DNA from: an uncultured Mediterraneibacter sp.
GTDB lineage: Bacteria; Bacillota; Clostridia; Lachnospirales; Lachnospiraceae
Direction of reading: 5' to 3'
DNA length: 38,743 nt
Assembly: GCA_944375765.1 (NCBI GenBank)
Contig: CALWAR010000103.1
Span: forward strand, 1-38,743
Position 1 is the first letter of the stretch, and each line of letters starts with the position of its first letter. Position numbers and translations under genes: made by a program. The notes under the pieces are model-generated. The model made no database searches and had not been told where the DNA came from. It saw only the letters and a list, made by a program, of their open reading frames with translations. This document shows, one piece after another, positions 15,574 to 23,977 of this stretch.

Positions 15574-16356
15574 ATGCTGATCGCAGGTACTCCTGAATTT
15601 ATGCTTTTCTGCCTGATCCTCATGCGGATGTCAGGTTTCGTCCTGTTCAACCCGGTCCTGGGGCGCAGAAACTTTCCGGGCATGTTCCGGGCGGGCCTTG
15701 CCCTCGTCCTCACGCTGATTATCTATCAGACCGAGAACGCAGCCAGGACCGAGCTTCCGGATGTGTACAGCCCGGTGACTTTCGGCATGATGCTCCTGAT
15801 GGAGTACGGACTCGGGTATCTGCTTGGATTTGTCCTTCAGTTATTTGACTTTGTCATGACGCACGCAGGCTCCGTCATAGATTTTCAGATGGGCTTTTCC
15901 ATGGCGACGGTGTACGATCCCCAGAGCGGGGTACAGATCGCGCTCACAGGACAGGTTCTGGAGATTTACTTCTTTCTGCTTTTTTTTGCGGTCGACGGGC
16001 ATCTGGCGCTGATCCGTATTCTTCTGACGTCGTCCGAACTGGTTCCGTATGGCGCCGTTGTTATCGGACAGCTTCAGGCGAACGCGGCGGTCACTCTTTT
16101 TACCGAGTGCGTGGTGCTTGCCATGAAGCTCGCCTTTCCCTTTATTGCGATAGAATTCCTCGTGGAGATCTCTATCGCGCTCCTGACCAAAGTGATCCCG
16201 CAGATCAACCTTTTCGTTATGAATATCGACCTGAAAGTTGTAGTCGGACTTCTTGCCATGCTTGTTCTCATATCCCCGATCGGGAATTATCTGACCGGCA
16301 TGGTTGAGGAAATGATCAGAGAAGTCCAGGAGATGCTGCGCCTTATGGGAGGATAA
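15574..16356 (+). CDS. fliR: Flagellar export gate protein FliR
   Basis: FliR (260 aa) is the single subunit that closes the FliP5-FliQ4-FliR1 gate. About six membrane segments are visible. Recognisable pieces are LMRMSGFVLFNPVLGRRNFP near the N-terminus, QMGFSMATVYDPQSG in the middle and PQINLFVMNIDLKVVVGLLA late in the protein. Length is typical. It is separate from flhB, not fused as in some clostridia. TAGGAGGAGA precedes the ATG. Confidence 0.96.
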   Translation: MLIAGTPEFMLFCLILMRMSGFVLFNPVLGRRNFPGMFRAGLALVLTLIIYQTENAARTELPDVYSPVTFGMMLLMEYGLGYLLGFVLQLFDFVMTHAGSVIDFQMGFSMATVYDPQSGVQIALTGQVLEIYFFLLFFAVDGHLALIRILLTSSELVPYGAVVIGQLQANAAVTLFTECVVLAMKLAFPFIAIEFLVEISIALLTKVIPQINLFVMNIDLKVVVGLLAMLVLISPIGNYLTGMVEEMIREVQEMLRLMGG

Positions 16357-16425
16357 CCGGAAGAGGAGGACGGCGGGACGCCGCAGGAGACTGCATAGCA
16401 TACGTGCGAAGGAGTGTGATGGATA

Positions 16426-17487
16426 ATGGCCGACAGCTCTAAAACAGAAAAAGCCACCCCGAAAAAGCGGCGTGACGAACGCAAAGAGGGTAACGTCTTC
16501 ATGAGTTCCGACGTCGTTATGATCGTGGGTGTAGCGGGCACATTTTATGCGTTCAGCACCATGTTCCCCGGGATGTATGAAGCCGTGGGGTCGTTTACAA
16601 AAGAGCTGATCGCCATGGCCGGAGGGCTGGAGGACGCTTCCGGGAGTCACCTGGGAGCCGTGGCGCGGGACTTCATCGACGTCTTCATACAGACGGCGTT
16701 ACCGATCATGCTCATCAGCATGGGGCTTGCTATCCTGGCCACAGGCGTACAGACAAGGTTCCTCTTTACGTCGAAGAAGTTCACGCCCAGGCTTCGCAAC
16801 ATCAGCCCGATCCAGGGGATCCGCAAGCTGTTCTCACTAAAGAACGTCGTGGAACTGCTGAAAAACATCATCAAAGTCATCATCCTGACAGTGATCCTCT
16901 ACGTGGTGATCCGAGACGACTTTGTAGACGTTGTACGGACGATGGACATGGGGATCGCCAGATCGTCGGTCTACATGCTCAACCTCTCCATGGATCTTGT
17001 CATGAACGTGGTGATGGTCTTTGCAGTTATCGCCGCGCTGGATTATTTCTACCAGTGGTGGGACTATGAGCGGCAGCTTAAGATGTCCAAGGAAGAAGTA
17101 AAAGAAGAGGTCAAACAGACGGAAGGAAATCCCGAGATCAAGGGCAGGATCCGCAACGTACAGAGACAGAGAGCCAGAGCAAGGATGATGCAGGCCGTCC
17201 CGACTGCGGACGTTATCATCAGGAACCCGACGCATTTCGCCGTGGCGCTTAAATACGACATGGAAAAGAATGCGGCTCCCGTCGTAGTGGCAAAGGGACA
17301 GGACGAACTGGCCCTGCGCATCGTAAAAGTCGGCGAGGACAACGGAGTGACGGTAATCGAGAACAGGCAGCTTGCACGCGGTCTGTACGCTTCGGCAGAA
17401 CTCGACCAGGAGATACCAAGAGAGTATTACAGCGTTGTCGCTGAGATTCTCGTGAAAGTGTACAGACTGAAGAAAAAATTGGAGTAG
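16426..17487 (+). CDS. flhB: Flagellar export substrate-switch protein FlhB
   Basis: FlhB (353 aa) regulates the export switch from rod/hook to filament substrates. The N-terminus SSKTEKATPKKRRDERKEGN is the family signature, four membrane segments lie between about 28 and 210, and the cytoplasmic domain follows. The autocleavage motif NPTH is present with Asn267-Pro268, within ADVIIRNPTHFAVALKY. Length is normal. RBS GAAGGAG. Confidence 0.97.
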   Translation: MADSSKTEKATPKKRRDERKEGNVFMSSDVVMIVGVAGTFYAFSTMFPGMYEAVGSFTKELIAMAGGLEDASGSHLGAVARDFIDVFIQTALPIMLISMGLAILATGVQTRFLFTSKKFTPRLRNISPIQGIRKLFSLKNVVELLKNIIKVIILTVILYVVIRDDFVDVVRTMDMGIARSSVYMLNLSMDLVMNVVMVFAVIAALDYFYQWWDYERQLKMSKEEVKEEVKQTEGNPEIKGRIRNVQRQRARARMMQAVPTADVIIRNPTHFAVALKYDMEKNAAPVVVAKGQDELALRIVKVGEDNGVTVIENRQLARGLYASAELDQEIPREYYSVVAEILVKVYRLKKKLE

Positions 17488-17499
17488 ATTAAACAGATT

Positions 17500-19563
17500 A
17501 TGAAGAGATTACTGAATAACGCAGTGTCGCTTTTCGTGATAACGATCGTGCTGCTGCTTATTATCCCACTGAGTCCGGTGCTTCTGGACGTCATGATCAT
17601 TATAAATATTTCCCTTTCAATGATCATCCTTCTGATCAGCATGAATATCAAGTCGCCGCTGGAATTTTCCATTTTCCCGTCGCTGCTTCTGGTGACAACG
17701 CTGTTCAGGCTCGGGATCAATGTATCTTCCACCAGGAATATCCTGACGAACCAGGGAGAGGCCGGAGCAGTGATCCATGCGTTCGGAGATTTCGTCCTGC
17801 AGGGTAATGCGGTCGTAGGATTCATTATCTTTATCATCATACTCCTCGTGCAGTTCATCGTTATCACCAAGGGCGCCGAGCGTGTGGCAGAGGTTGCCGC
17901 AAGGTTCACGCTCGACGCGATGCCCGGAAAGCAGATGGCTGTTGACGCGGACTTAAGTTCGGGACTGATTACAGAGGATCAGGCGAGGAAGCGCCGCTCC
18001 GATATCCAGAGAGAAGCCGACTTCTACGGAGCTATGGACGGTGCGACCAAGATCGTCAAAGGAGATGCAATCATGTCGCTTCTCATCGCGCTTGTCAACC
18101 TCGTGGGAGGTTCCGCGATCGGTATGCTCCAGGACGGAATGAGCTTCACAGAAGTCCTCTCGGTATACTCCATTGCGACGATCGGTGACGGCCTTGTCTC
18201 ACAGATCCCGGCGCTTCTGATCTCGACTGCCACAGGTATGATCGTTACACGTTCGGTTTCCGAGGGAAGCATGAACGGGGATGTGTCCAAGCAGTTCCTT
18301 GCACAGCCCCGTGCGATCATGATCGCCGGCCTTGTCCTGCTCGTTCTTCTGTTCGTGCCCGGTATGCCGGTGCCCCAGCTCCTTATCCTCGGAGTCGGGC
18401 TTATGATTATCGGCTACCGCCTGTCGCAGAAGATGAAAGCTGCGGCAGAGCACACAGAGACAGTTCAGGCGCAGGAAAATGCGGCCGCAGAGCAGGAGGC
18501 TACTCCGGAAGAATACTACAGAGATATCAACAATGTATATTCTCTGATCGGCGTCGAACCTGTGGAGATGGAATTCGGCTACAGCCTGATCCCTCTGGTG
18601 GATGAGTCAAGCGGCGGCAAAATGATGAACCGCATCGTGATCTTCCGCCGTCAGTACGCGCAGGAGATGGGACTTGTCGTCCCGTCCATCCGCCTCAGAG
18701 ACAGTTCGGCCCTGAACACGAACCAGTACAGGATCAAGATCAGAGGCGAGGAAGTGGCAAGAGGAGAGATCCTCGTAGACTACTATCTGGCGCTTGAGCC
18801 GTCGAACCCGTCCGGCGAGATCGACGGGATCGAGACGATCGAGCCGGCTTACGGCATCCCCAGCAAGTGGATCCTGCCGGAGAACAAAGAGATGGCGGAG
18901 ATCTACGGATATACGGTCATCGACCCGCTCTCCGTTATGGTCACTCATCTCTCTGAGACGGTCCGCAGACATGCCTTTGAGCTGCTGAGCAGGCAGGAGA
19001 CAGTACAGCTTGCGGACAACTTAAAGAAGACGGCTCCGGAGCTTGCAGAGGAGGCTATCCCGCAGGTAGTATCCTACAGTCTTCTCCAGAAGATCCTCGT
19101 CAACCTGCTCCAGGAGGGGATCCCGATCAAGGATCTGGAGACGATCGTGGAGACTGCGTCAGACTGCGTGACGGCGGGAACGGACTTCCACAATACGGTT
19201 GAGAACGTCAGAACCGCGCTGAAGCGTACGATCACGAGAAAGTTCTGCCAGGAGGGGCAGATGAGCGTGATTACTCTGGACGCCGATCTGGAACGGATGA
19301 TGGTGGAGAACCTGGTCAAAGGGGAATCCGGGATACAGATATCCCTGAACCCGGATACCGTACAGAGCATGATTACACAGCTTGGCGAAGAGATGAAGAA
19401 GTTCCAGGAACTTTCCAGAGAGCCGGTGCTTCTGACAAGCCAGGTGCTCCGCTTCTATGTACATCAGCTCCTGGAACCTGTCTATCCTGACTTAAGCGTA
19501 CTGGCATTCCAGGAAGTAACGAACAACATCCAGATACAGGTGATCGGCAATATCACTCCATAA
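17500..19563 (+). CDS. flhA: Flagellar export gate protein FlhA
   Basis: FlhA (687 aa) is the nonameric gate and substrate-docking ring. The N-terminal half holds about eight membrane helices. It includes SPLEFSIFPSLLLVTTLFRL and GINVSSTRNIL, then the FHIPEP-type loop with FTLDAMPGKQMAVDADLSSG and the RKRRSDIQREADFYGAMDG charged segment. The C-terminal cytoplasmic domain (about 345-687) docks chaperones. The ribosome binding site is weak: GGAG lies about 15 bases before the ATG, so translation may be coupled to flhB. No flhF or flhG follows. Confidence 0.97.
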   Translation: MKRLLNNAVSLFVITIVLLLIIPLSPVLLDVMIIINISLSMIILLISMNIKSPLEFSIFPSLLLVTTLFRLGINVSSTRNILTNQGEAGAVIHAFGDFVLQGNAVVGFIIFIIILLVQFIVITKGAERVAEVAARFTLDAMPGKQMAVDADLSSGLITEDQARKRRSDIQREADFYGAMDGATKIVKGDAIMSLLIALVNLVGGSAIGMLQDGMSFTEVLSVYSIATIGDGLVSQIPALLISTATGMIVTRSVSEGSMNGDVSKQFLAQPRAIMIAGLVLLVLLFVPGMPVPQLLILGVGLMIIGYRLSQKMKAAAEHTETVQAQENAAAEQEATPEEYYRDINNVYSLIGVEPVEMEFGYSLIPLVDESSGGKMMNRIVIFRRQYAQEMGLVVPSIRLRDSSALNTNQYRIKIRGEEVARGEILVDYYLALEPSNPSGEIDGIETIEPAYGIPSKWILPENKEMAEIYGYTVIDPLSVMVTHLSETVRRHAFELLSRQETVQLADNLKKTAPELAEEAIPQVVSYSLLQKILVNLLQEGIPIKDLETIVETASDCVTAGTDFHNTVENVRTALKRTITRKFCQEGQMSVITLDADLERMMVENLVKGESGIQISLNPDTVQSMITQLGEEMKKFQELSREPVLLTSQVLRFYVHQLLEPVYPDLSVLAFQEVTNNIQIQVIGNITP

Positions 19564-19596
19564 GCGGGCCGGGACTGAGAAAGCAGAGGAGGAGAG

Positions 19597-20400
19597 ATGA
19601 GTCATAGCACAGCATCATACGAACATATGACAAATGAAGAGCTTCTCGAAGAGTACCGCCGTACAGGAGACCTGGAAGTCAAGCAGGAGCTTGTACTCCG
19701 CTACGTGTATGTAGTCAGGACGATCGCCCTGCAGATGCGGGATATCTATCTCGGGTTCACCCAGGTCGAGGATATCATCCAGGAGGGTGTGATCGCTTTG
19801 ATGAACCTCCTGGACAAATATGACAGTACGAAAAACGCCAAGTTCGAGACTTATCTCTCCCGCAGGATGAGAGGGCTGATAATAGATATCGCCCGCAAGC
19901 AGGAATGGGGCTCCCGGAACGTGCGCAGGAGCATGCGGGAGATCGAGGCCGCCGTGGCGGAGCTGACGGTGAAAAACGGCAAGACGCCCGACTCAAGGAC
20001 CGTGGCCGACCACCTCGGTATCCCCTATGACAAATACCAGGAGATCATAGGGAAGAACAGTCTTCTCTCCATCGCCTCGCTGGATACGATACTGGAGGAA
20101 GCGCAGGAAAAGAAACGGGCCGCCCAGGTTCCGACAGCCGAGGAGGAGCAGCAGCCCGAGGAATCGTATCTGCGCAAAGAACTTTCCGAAATCCTGGAAA
20201 AAGGCATCGACAGCCTGAAAGAAAAGGAGAAGATTATTATTTCTCTCTATTATGTCGAAGAACTAAATATGAGAGAGATCGCCCAGGTACTGGATGTGAG
20301 CGAACCGCGCGTCTCGCAGCTCCACTCAGGCGCGATAAAGAAACTCAGAGAATATATCGAACGGGAATTCCAGATGACTCCCGGATCAAAGAAAGGATGA
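19597..20400 (+). CDS. fliA: RNA polymerase sigma factor FliA (sigma-28)
   Basis: This sigma factor (267 aa) directs transcription of late flagellar and chemotaxis genes. Region 2 contains YLGFTQVEDIIQEGVIALMN and FETYLSRRMRGLIIDIARKQ, region 4 contains YYVEELNMREIAQVLDVSEP and RVSQLHSGAIKKLR. These are the WhiG/FliA-type motifs. The stretch after region 2.3 reads EWGSRNVRR where the family usually has DWxPRSVRR. Its likely targets in the window are the promoters before fliD and flgM; its inhibitor FlgM is encoded at 32092. RBS AGAGGAGGAGAG. Confidence 0.95.
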   Translation: MSHSTASYEHMTNEELLEEYRRTGDLEVKQELVLRYVYVVRTIALQMRDIYLGFTQVEDIIQEGVIALMNLLDKYDSTKNAKFETYLSRRMRGLIIDIARKQEWGSRNVRRSMREIEAAVAELTVKNGKTPDSRTVADHLGIPYDKYQEIIGKNSLLSIASLDTILEEAQEKKRAAQVPTAEEEQQPEESYLRKELSEILEKGIDSLKEKEKIIISLYYVEELNMREIAQVLDVSEPRVSQLHSGAIKKLREYIEREFQMTPGSKKG

Positions 20401-20406
20401 GATAAT

Positions 20407-21156
20407 ATGTTTCAGGGATTTTATACATTAACATCCGGCGTACTTACACAGAACCGGAATCTCAATGTAATCAGCAACAACATGACCAACGCCATTACAC
20501 CGGGGTTCAAGTCGGACAGATTCGTTATATCTGATTTTTACAGCGAGATGATGATCCGGACAGGCAATAAGAACAAAGCCGACACCACGCGCATAGGTAC
20601 GATGTCGATGATCGCGGGCGGGGACGAGACTGTCACCGACTATACGCAGGGCGGGTTGAGCGTAACCAGCAGCACGCTGGACTTCTCGCTTCTGGGAGAC
20701 GGGTTCTTCGCCATCCAGACTGACAACGGCACAGTCTACACGAGAAACGGCAACTTCTCGCTGGATGACGCCGGATATCTCTCCCTGCCGGAGGTGGGCA
20801 GGGTCCTTGGAAACGACGGGCCGATCTATCTGGGGACAGACCGGATCACAGCCGACTCGGAAGGACGTCTCTACAATGAGCAGACCGGTGCTCTGCTCGG
20901 CCAGCTCATGGTCGTGGACTTTGCCGACTATGCGCAGTTGAACAAAGAGGCGGGCAACGTATTTACAACGAATGCCAACGCCGTGGCGTCGGACGCAGAG
21001 ATCGGGTGGCAGACGCTCGAGGATTCCAACGCTGATCCCGTGGATCAGATGACGCGGATGATGGTCAGCCAGAGAGCGCTCCAGAGTTCTGCGCAGATCC
21101 TTTCGATCTATGACGATCTTATCAGCCAGATGAGAACGATGGGACCGACTTCATAA
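20407..21156 (+). CDS. flgF: Flagellar rod protein FlgF (FlhO-like)
   Basis: This 249-aa rod protein belongs to the FlgF/FlgG group. The N-terminal motif is LTSGVLTQNRNLNVISNNMT followed by NAITPGFKSDRF. The middle has LDFSLLGDGFFAIQTDNGTV and YTRNGNFSLDD. The C-terminus has QMTRMMVSQRALQSSAQILS, matching the FlgF-type ending. Being first of a pair with flgG after the sigma factor resembles Bacillus flhO-flhP, so it could equally be called flhO. AAGGATGAG lies just before the ATG. Confidence 0.85.
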   Translation: MFQGFYTLTSGVLTQNRNLNVISNNMTNAITPGFKSDRFVISDFYSEMMIRTGNKNKADTTRIGTMSMIAGGDETVTDYTQGGLSVTSSTLDFSLLGDGFFAIQTDNGTVYTRNGNFSLDDAGYLSLPEVGRVLGNDGPIYLGTDRITADSEGRLYNEQTGALLGQLMVVDFADYAQLNKEAGNVFTTNANAVASDAEIGWQTLEDSNADPVDQMTRMMVSQRALQSSAQILSIYDDLISQMRTMGPTS

Positions 21157-21200
21157 TATGACATGATCTGAACGAAAGAGAAATAAAGGAGGAACACAGG

Positions 21201-21914
21201 GTGGACACTTCATTTTACACGGCAGTGCGGGGGGTTATGACGCAGCAGACACATATGGATATCCTCTCCAACAACATAGCGAACATGAACACGAACGGAT
21301 ACAGGACAAAGAACGCGTCGTTCCTTGACCTGATGTACTACAACATCCGGGGCACGGAGAACGACATGGGCGATCTGCGCGCAGGTACGGGGACGATCGT
21401 GGAGCGGACGGAGTCGGACTTCACGCCCGGAGTCCTGATGCAGACAGGCGGCGCGTACGATTATGCGATCCAGGGAAATGGATTTTTCATGCTTCAGAAT
21501 CCCCAGGATAACACCGTAGAGTATACAAGAGACGGGAGCTTTGCGCTCTCCCAGAGGGCCGACGGCTTCTACCTCGTAGATGCGGAGGGGTGGCTTGTGC
21601 TGGACGCGCAGCAGAACCCGATCCGGTATGTGGGCGGCGAACTGACAGGGACGCCGGGCATCTTTGACTTTGTCACCACCAACGGGATGTTAAGCACAGG
21701 GAGCAACAGATTCGTGCCTGTGGCGAAGAACGGCAATCCGTTCCCGGCCGGAGGCGAGTCCAGGCTGGTTCCCGGAGCGCTCGAGACTTCCAACGCAGAC
21801 CTGGCCCAGGAGATGTCAAAGGTAATCGTATCTCAGAGAGCGTACTCCTATATGCTCAGGATGATACAGACGTCGGATGAAGTGGAGCAGACGATCAACG
21901 GACTAAGAAGATGA
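21201..21914 (+). CDS. flgG: Flagellar distal rod protein FlgG (FlhP-like)
   Basis: FlgG (237 aa) forms the distal rod. It shows THMDILSNNIANMNTNGYRT near the N-terminus, YDYAIQGNGFFMLQ and YTRDGSFALSQ in the middle, and ETSNADLAQEMSKVIVSQRA at the C-terminus, which is the FlgG form (ESSNV.. EM...I..QRAYe). It is somewhat shorter than the usual 260 aa. The start is GTG with AAAGGAGGAA upstream. The FlgF/FlgG split is based on order and C-terminal motif; roles could be FlhP-like. Confidence 0.87.
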   Translation: MDTSFYTAVRGVMTQQTHMDILSNNIANMNTNGYRTKNASFLDLMYYNIRGTENDMGDLRAGTGTIVERTESDFTPGVLMQTGGAYDYAIQGNGFFMLQNPQDNTVEYTRDGSFALSQRADGFYLVDAEGWLVLDAQQNPIRYVGGELTGTPGIFDFVTTNGMLSTGSNRFVPVAKNGNPFPAGGESRLVPGALETSNADLAQEMSKVIVSQRAYSYMLRMIQTSDEVEQTINGLRR

Positions 21915-21933
21915 TACAGGAGAGGACACTGAG

Positions 21934-22563
21934 ATGAATATTCAAAGTTACGAAGATATGGGAGCGGTCGAACTGGATATTATCCGCGAGATCGCGAGCA
22001 TAGGAACCGGCTATGCGGCGACCTCGCTGGCAAACATGCTCGGCAGCGAGGTAAGGATGACGATACCGGAGATCAATATCCTTGGATACGGAGAGACGAT
22101 CGACAAGATGGGGGATCCCGAGGAGTGCATCGCCGCGGTCCTGACACAGATGTCAGGGGATATCGAGGGGATCATGCTCTTCATGCTCCGTCTGGACTTT
22201 ATCAACGAAGTCCTCAATAAGATGCTGGGACGGACCGTAGACAGCTACGAGGAGATGACGGAGCTGGAGATTTCCATGCTCACAGAGCTTGGAAACATCA
22301 TCATCTCATCTTATGCAAACGCGATCTCCCAGCTTGCGGGGATAGAGATCAGGCTGAGCGTGCCGGGCGTATCCGTCAATATGCTCGGCGGCATACTCAC
22401 AGTCCCCATGGCGGAATTCGGATACGTCACAGACAAGCTGTTCCTGATCGACGGACAACTCCTGGTAGACGAGAAGAGACTCAACAGTACACTCCTGATG
22501 CTGCCGGAGATGGCGTCTCTTAACGTGCTGATGCAGAAACTGGGGGCAGTATATGAGGGATGA
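21934..22563 (+). CDS. cheC: CheY-P phosphatase / CheD partner CheC
   Basis: CheC (209 aa) dephosphorylates CheY-P and binds CheD in the Bacillus-type adaptation system. It carries two CheC repeats. The second phosphatase site is intact: Glu118 and Asn121 in LTELGNIIISS. The first repeat has Glu19 but Ser22 in place of the Asn (REIASIGTG), so this site is probably inactive. It overlaps cheD by 11 bases, consistent with complex formation. GGAGAGGA precedes the ATG. Confidence 0.93.
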   Translation: MNIQSYEDMGAVELDIIREIASIGTGYAATSLANMLGSEVRMTIPEINILGYGETIDKMGDPEECIAAVLTQMSGDIEGIMLFMLRLDFINEVLNKMLGRTVDSYEEMTELEISMLTELGNIIISSYANAISQLAGIEIRLSVPGVSVNMLGGILTVPMAEFGYVTDKLFLIDGQLLVDEKRLNSTLLMLPEMASLNVLMQKLGAVYEG

Positions 22564-23029
22564 AGTTAAGATAGGGATCGGAGATATGAAAGTACTCAGG
22601 CAGCAGGGCACTCTCATTACATATGCGTTAGGTTCATGCATAGGGATCACCCTGTACGACCCGGTAATCAAACTGGGCGGGCTTCTCCATATCATGCTCC
22701 CCGTAGCGGGGGATCAGGGCGCGGCCACGCCGTTTAAATTCGCAGACACAGGCATCCGTGAGATGGTCCGCAAGATGGCGGCGTACGGCGGTATGTCGAG
22801 GCGGTATGTGTGCAAGATCGCAGGCGGGGCGCAGATGTTCCAGATGACAGGACCGATCGGAAACATCGGAGAGAGAAATATCGCCAGCGTGCGTAAGGAG
22901 CTGGCGGCACAGCAGATACGCATCAAGGGAGAGGACTTAGGCAAAAATTACGCGAGGACGATGCTGCTGGACGTCGCCACCGGAACCGTGAAAGTACGTA
23001 CAATGGGACGCAACGAGATCATATTATAA
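22553..23029 (+). CDS. cheD: Chemoreceptor glutamine deamidase CheD
   Basis: CheD (158 aa) deamidates receptor glutamines and binds CheC. The catalytic Cys29 lies in YALGSCIGITLYDP and His46 in GGLLHIMLP, both in the family pattern. The later motif reads KIAGGAQMFQM, where most CheD proteins have GGAxMF. The C-terminal GKNYARTMLLDVATGTVKVR is also typical. It is translationally coupled to cheC by overlap. No cheB or cheR is present in the window. Confidence 0.96.
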   Translation: MRDEVKIGIGDMKVLRQQGTLITYALGSCIGITLYDPVIKLGGLLHIMLPVAGDQGAATPFKFADTGIREMVRKMAAYGGMSRRYVCKIAGGAQMFQMTGPIGNIGERNIASVRKELAAQQIRIKGEDLGKNYARTMLLDVATGTVKVRTMGRNEIIL

Positions 23030-23056
23030 GAGCAGATAGAAAAGGGAGGAAAGGAA

Positions 23057-23977
23057 ATGGCAGAAACATCAATTCTACTGGAATCAGGCACAAATGAGAT
23101 TGAGATCATGGAGTTCACGATTTACGGAGAGCTTTACGGCATCAATGTGGCCAAAGTACAGGAAATCCTGATGTCGGCGAAAGTAAAGCCGATACCGCAC
23201 GCAAATCCGGCAGTGGAAGGGATATTCAAGCCGAGAGATATTATGCTGACTGTAGTGGACCTGCCTTATTATCTGAGCGGGGAGCCGACGACTCCTGCCG
23301 AGAAAGACCTGTTCATCATCACAAATTTCAATAAGATGCACATCGCTTTCCGCGTGAACACGGTAGTCGGTATCCAGAGGATCTCGTGGGCGGACATCCG
23401 CAAGCCGGACAAGACGCTCAACAGCGGCCGGGAGGAAGGCATCGCCACAGGGATCGCACAGTGCGGCAAAGACCTGGTCACTATACTGGACTTTGAGAAG
23501 ATCGTGGCTGAGATCGCGCCGGAGACGGGCATCCAGATCGACGAAGTCTCAAAGGTAGCGGAAGATATAAAGAAAGATGAGCCGATCCTGTTTGCAGAGG
23601 ATTCCCTGCTTCTTGCGAAGATGGTAGAAGAGTCCCTGCATAAGGCCGGATACAGAAATATTACAAAATTTAACAACGGCCAGGAGGCATGGGACTATCT
23701 CAGCGGGATTCGGGACGACCCGGATCTGCACAGGAAAGTGTCTCTTATTATAACGGATATCGAGATGCCGGAGATGGATGGACATCACCTGACAAAGCTG
23801 GTCAAGACCGACGGAAAGCTTAAGGAAATACCAGTCATCATCTTCTCATCTCTTATCAACGAACAGATGGAGGTAAAAGGGAGAGAAGTCGGAGCGGACG
23901 AGCAGCTCTCAAAGCCTGAGATCGGTCATCTTGTATCCGTCATAGACGGTCTGCTTGAAAGGAGGAAAAAAGCATGA
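23057..23977 (+). CDS. cheV: Chemotaxis coupling protein CheV (CheW-REC)
   Basis: CheV (306 aa) couples receptors to CheA through its CheW-like domain and adapts through its receiver. The CheW domain spans about 15-155, with YGINVAKVQEILMSAKVKPI as the recognisable segment. The receiver spans about 175-303: Glu181/Asp182 acidic pocket, phosphoacceptor Asp234 in LIITDIEMPEMDG and Lys286 in LSKPE. AAAGGGAGGAAAGG precedes the ATG. Its stop overlaps the next gene as ATGA, tying that gene to chemotaxis. Confidence 0.96.
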   Translation: MAETSILLESGTNEIEIMEFTIYGELYGINVAKVQEILMSAKVKPIPHANPAVEGIFKPRDIMLTVVDLPYYLSGEPTTPAEKDLFIITNFNKMHIAFRVNTVVGIQRISWADIRKPDKTLNSGREEGIATGIAQCGKDLVTILDFEKIVAEIAPETGIQIDEVSKVAEDIKKDEPILFAEDSLLLAKMVEESLHKAGYRNITKFNNGQEAWDYLSGIRDDPDLHRKVSLIITDIEMPEMDGHHLTKLVKTDGKLKEIPVIIFSSLINEQMEVKGREVGADEQLSKPEIGHLVSVIDGLLERRKKA

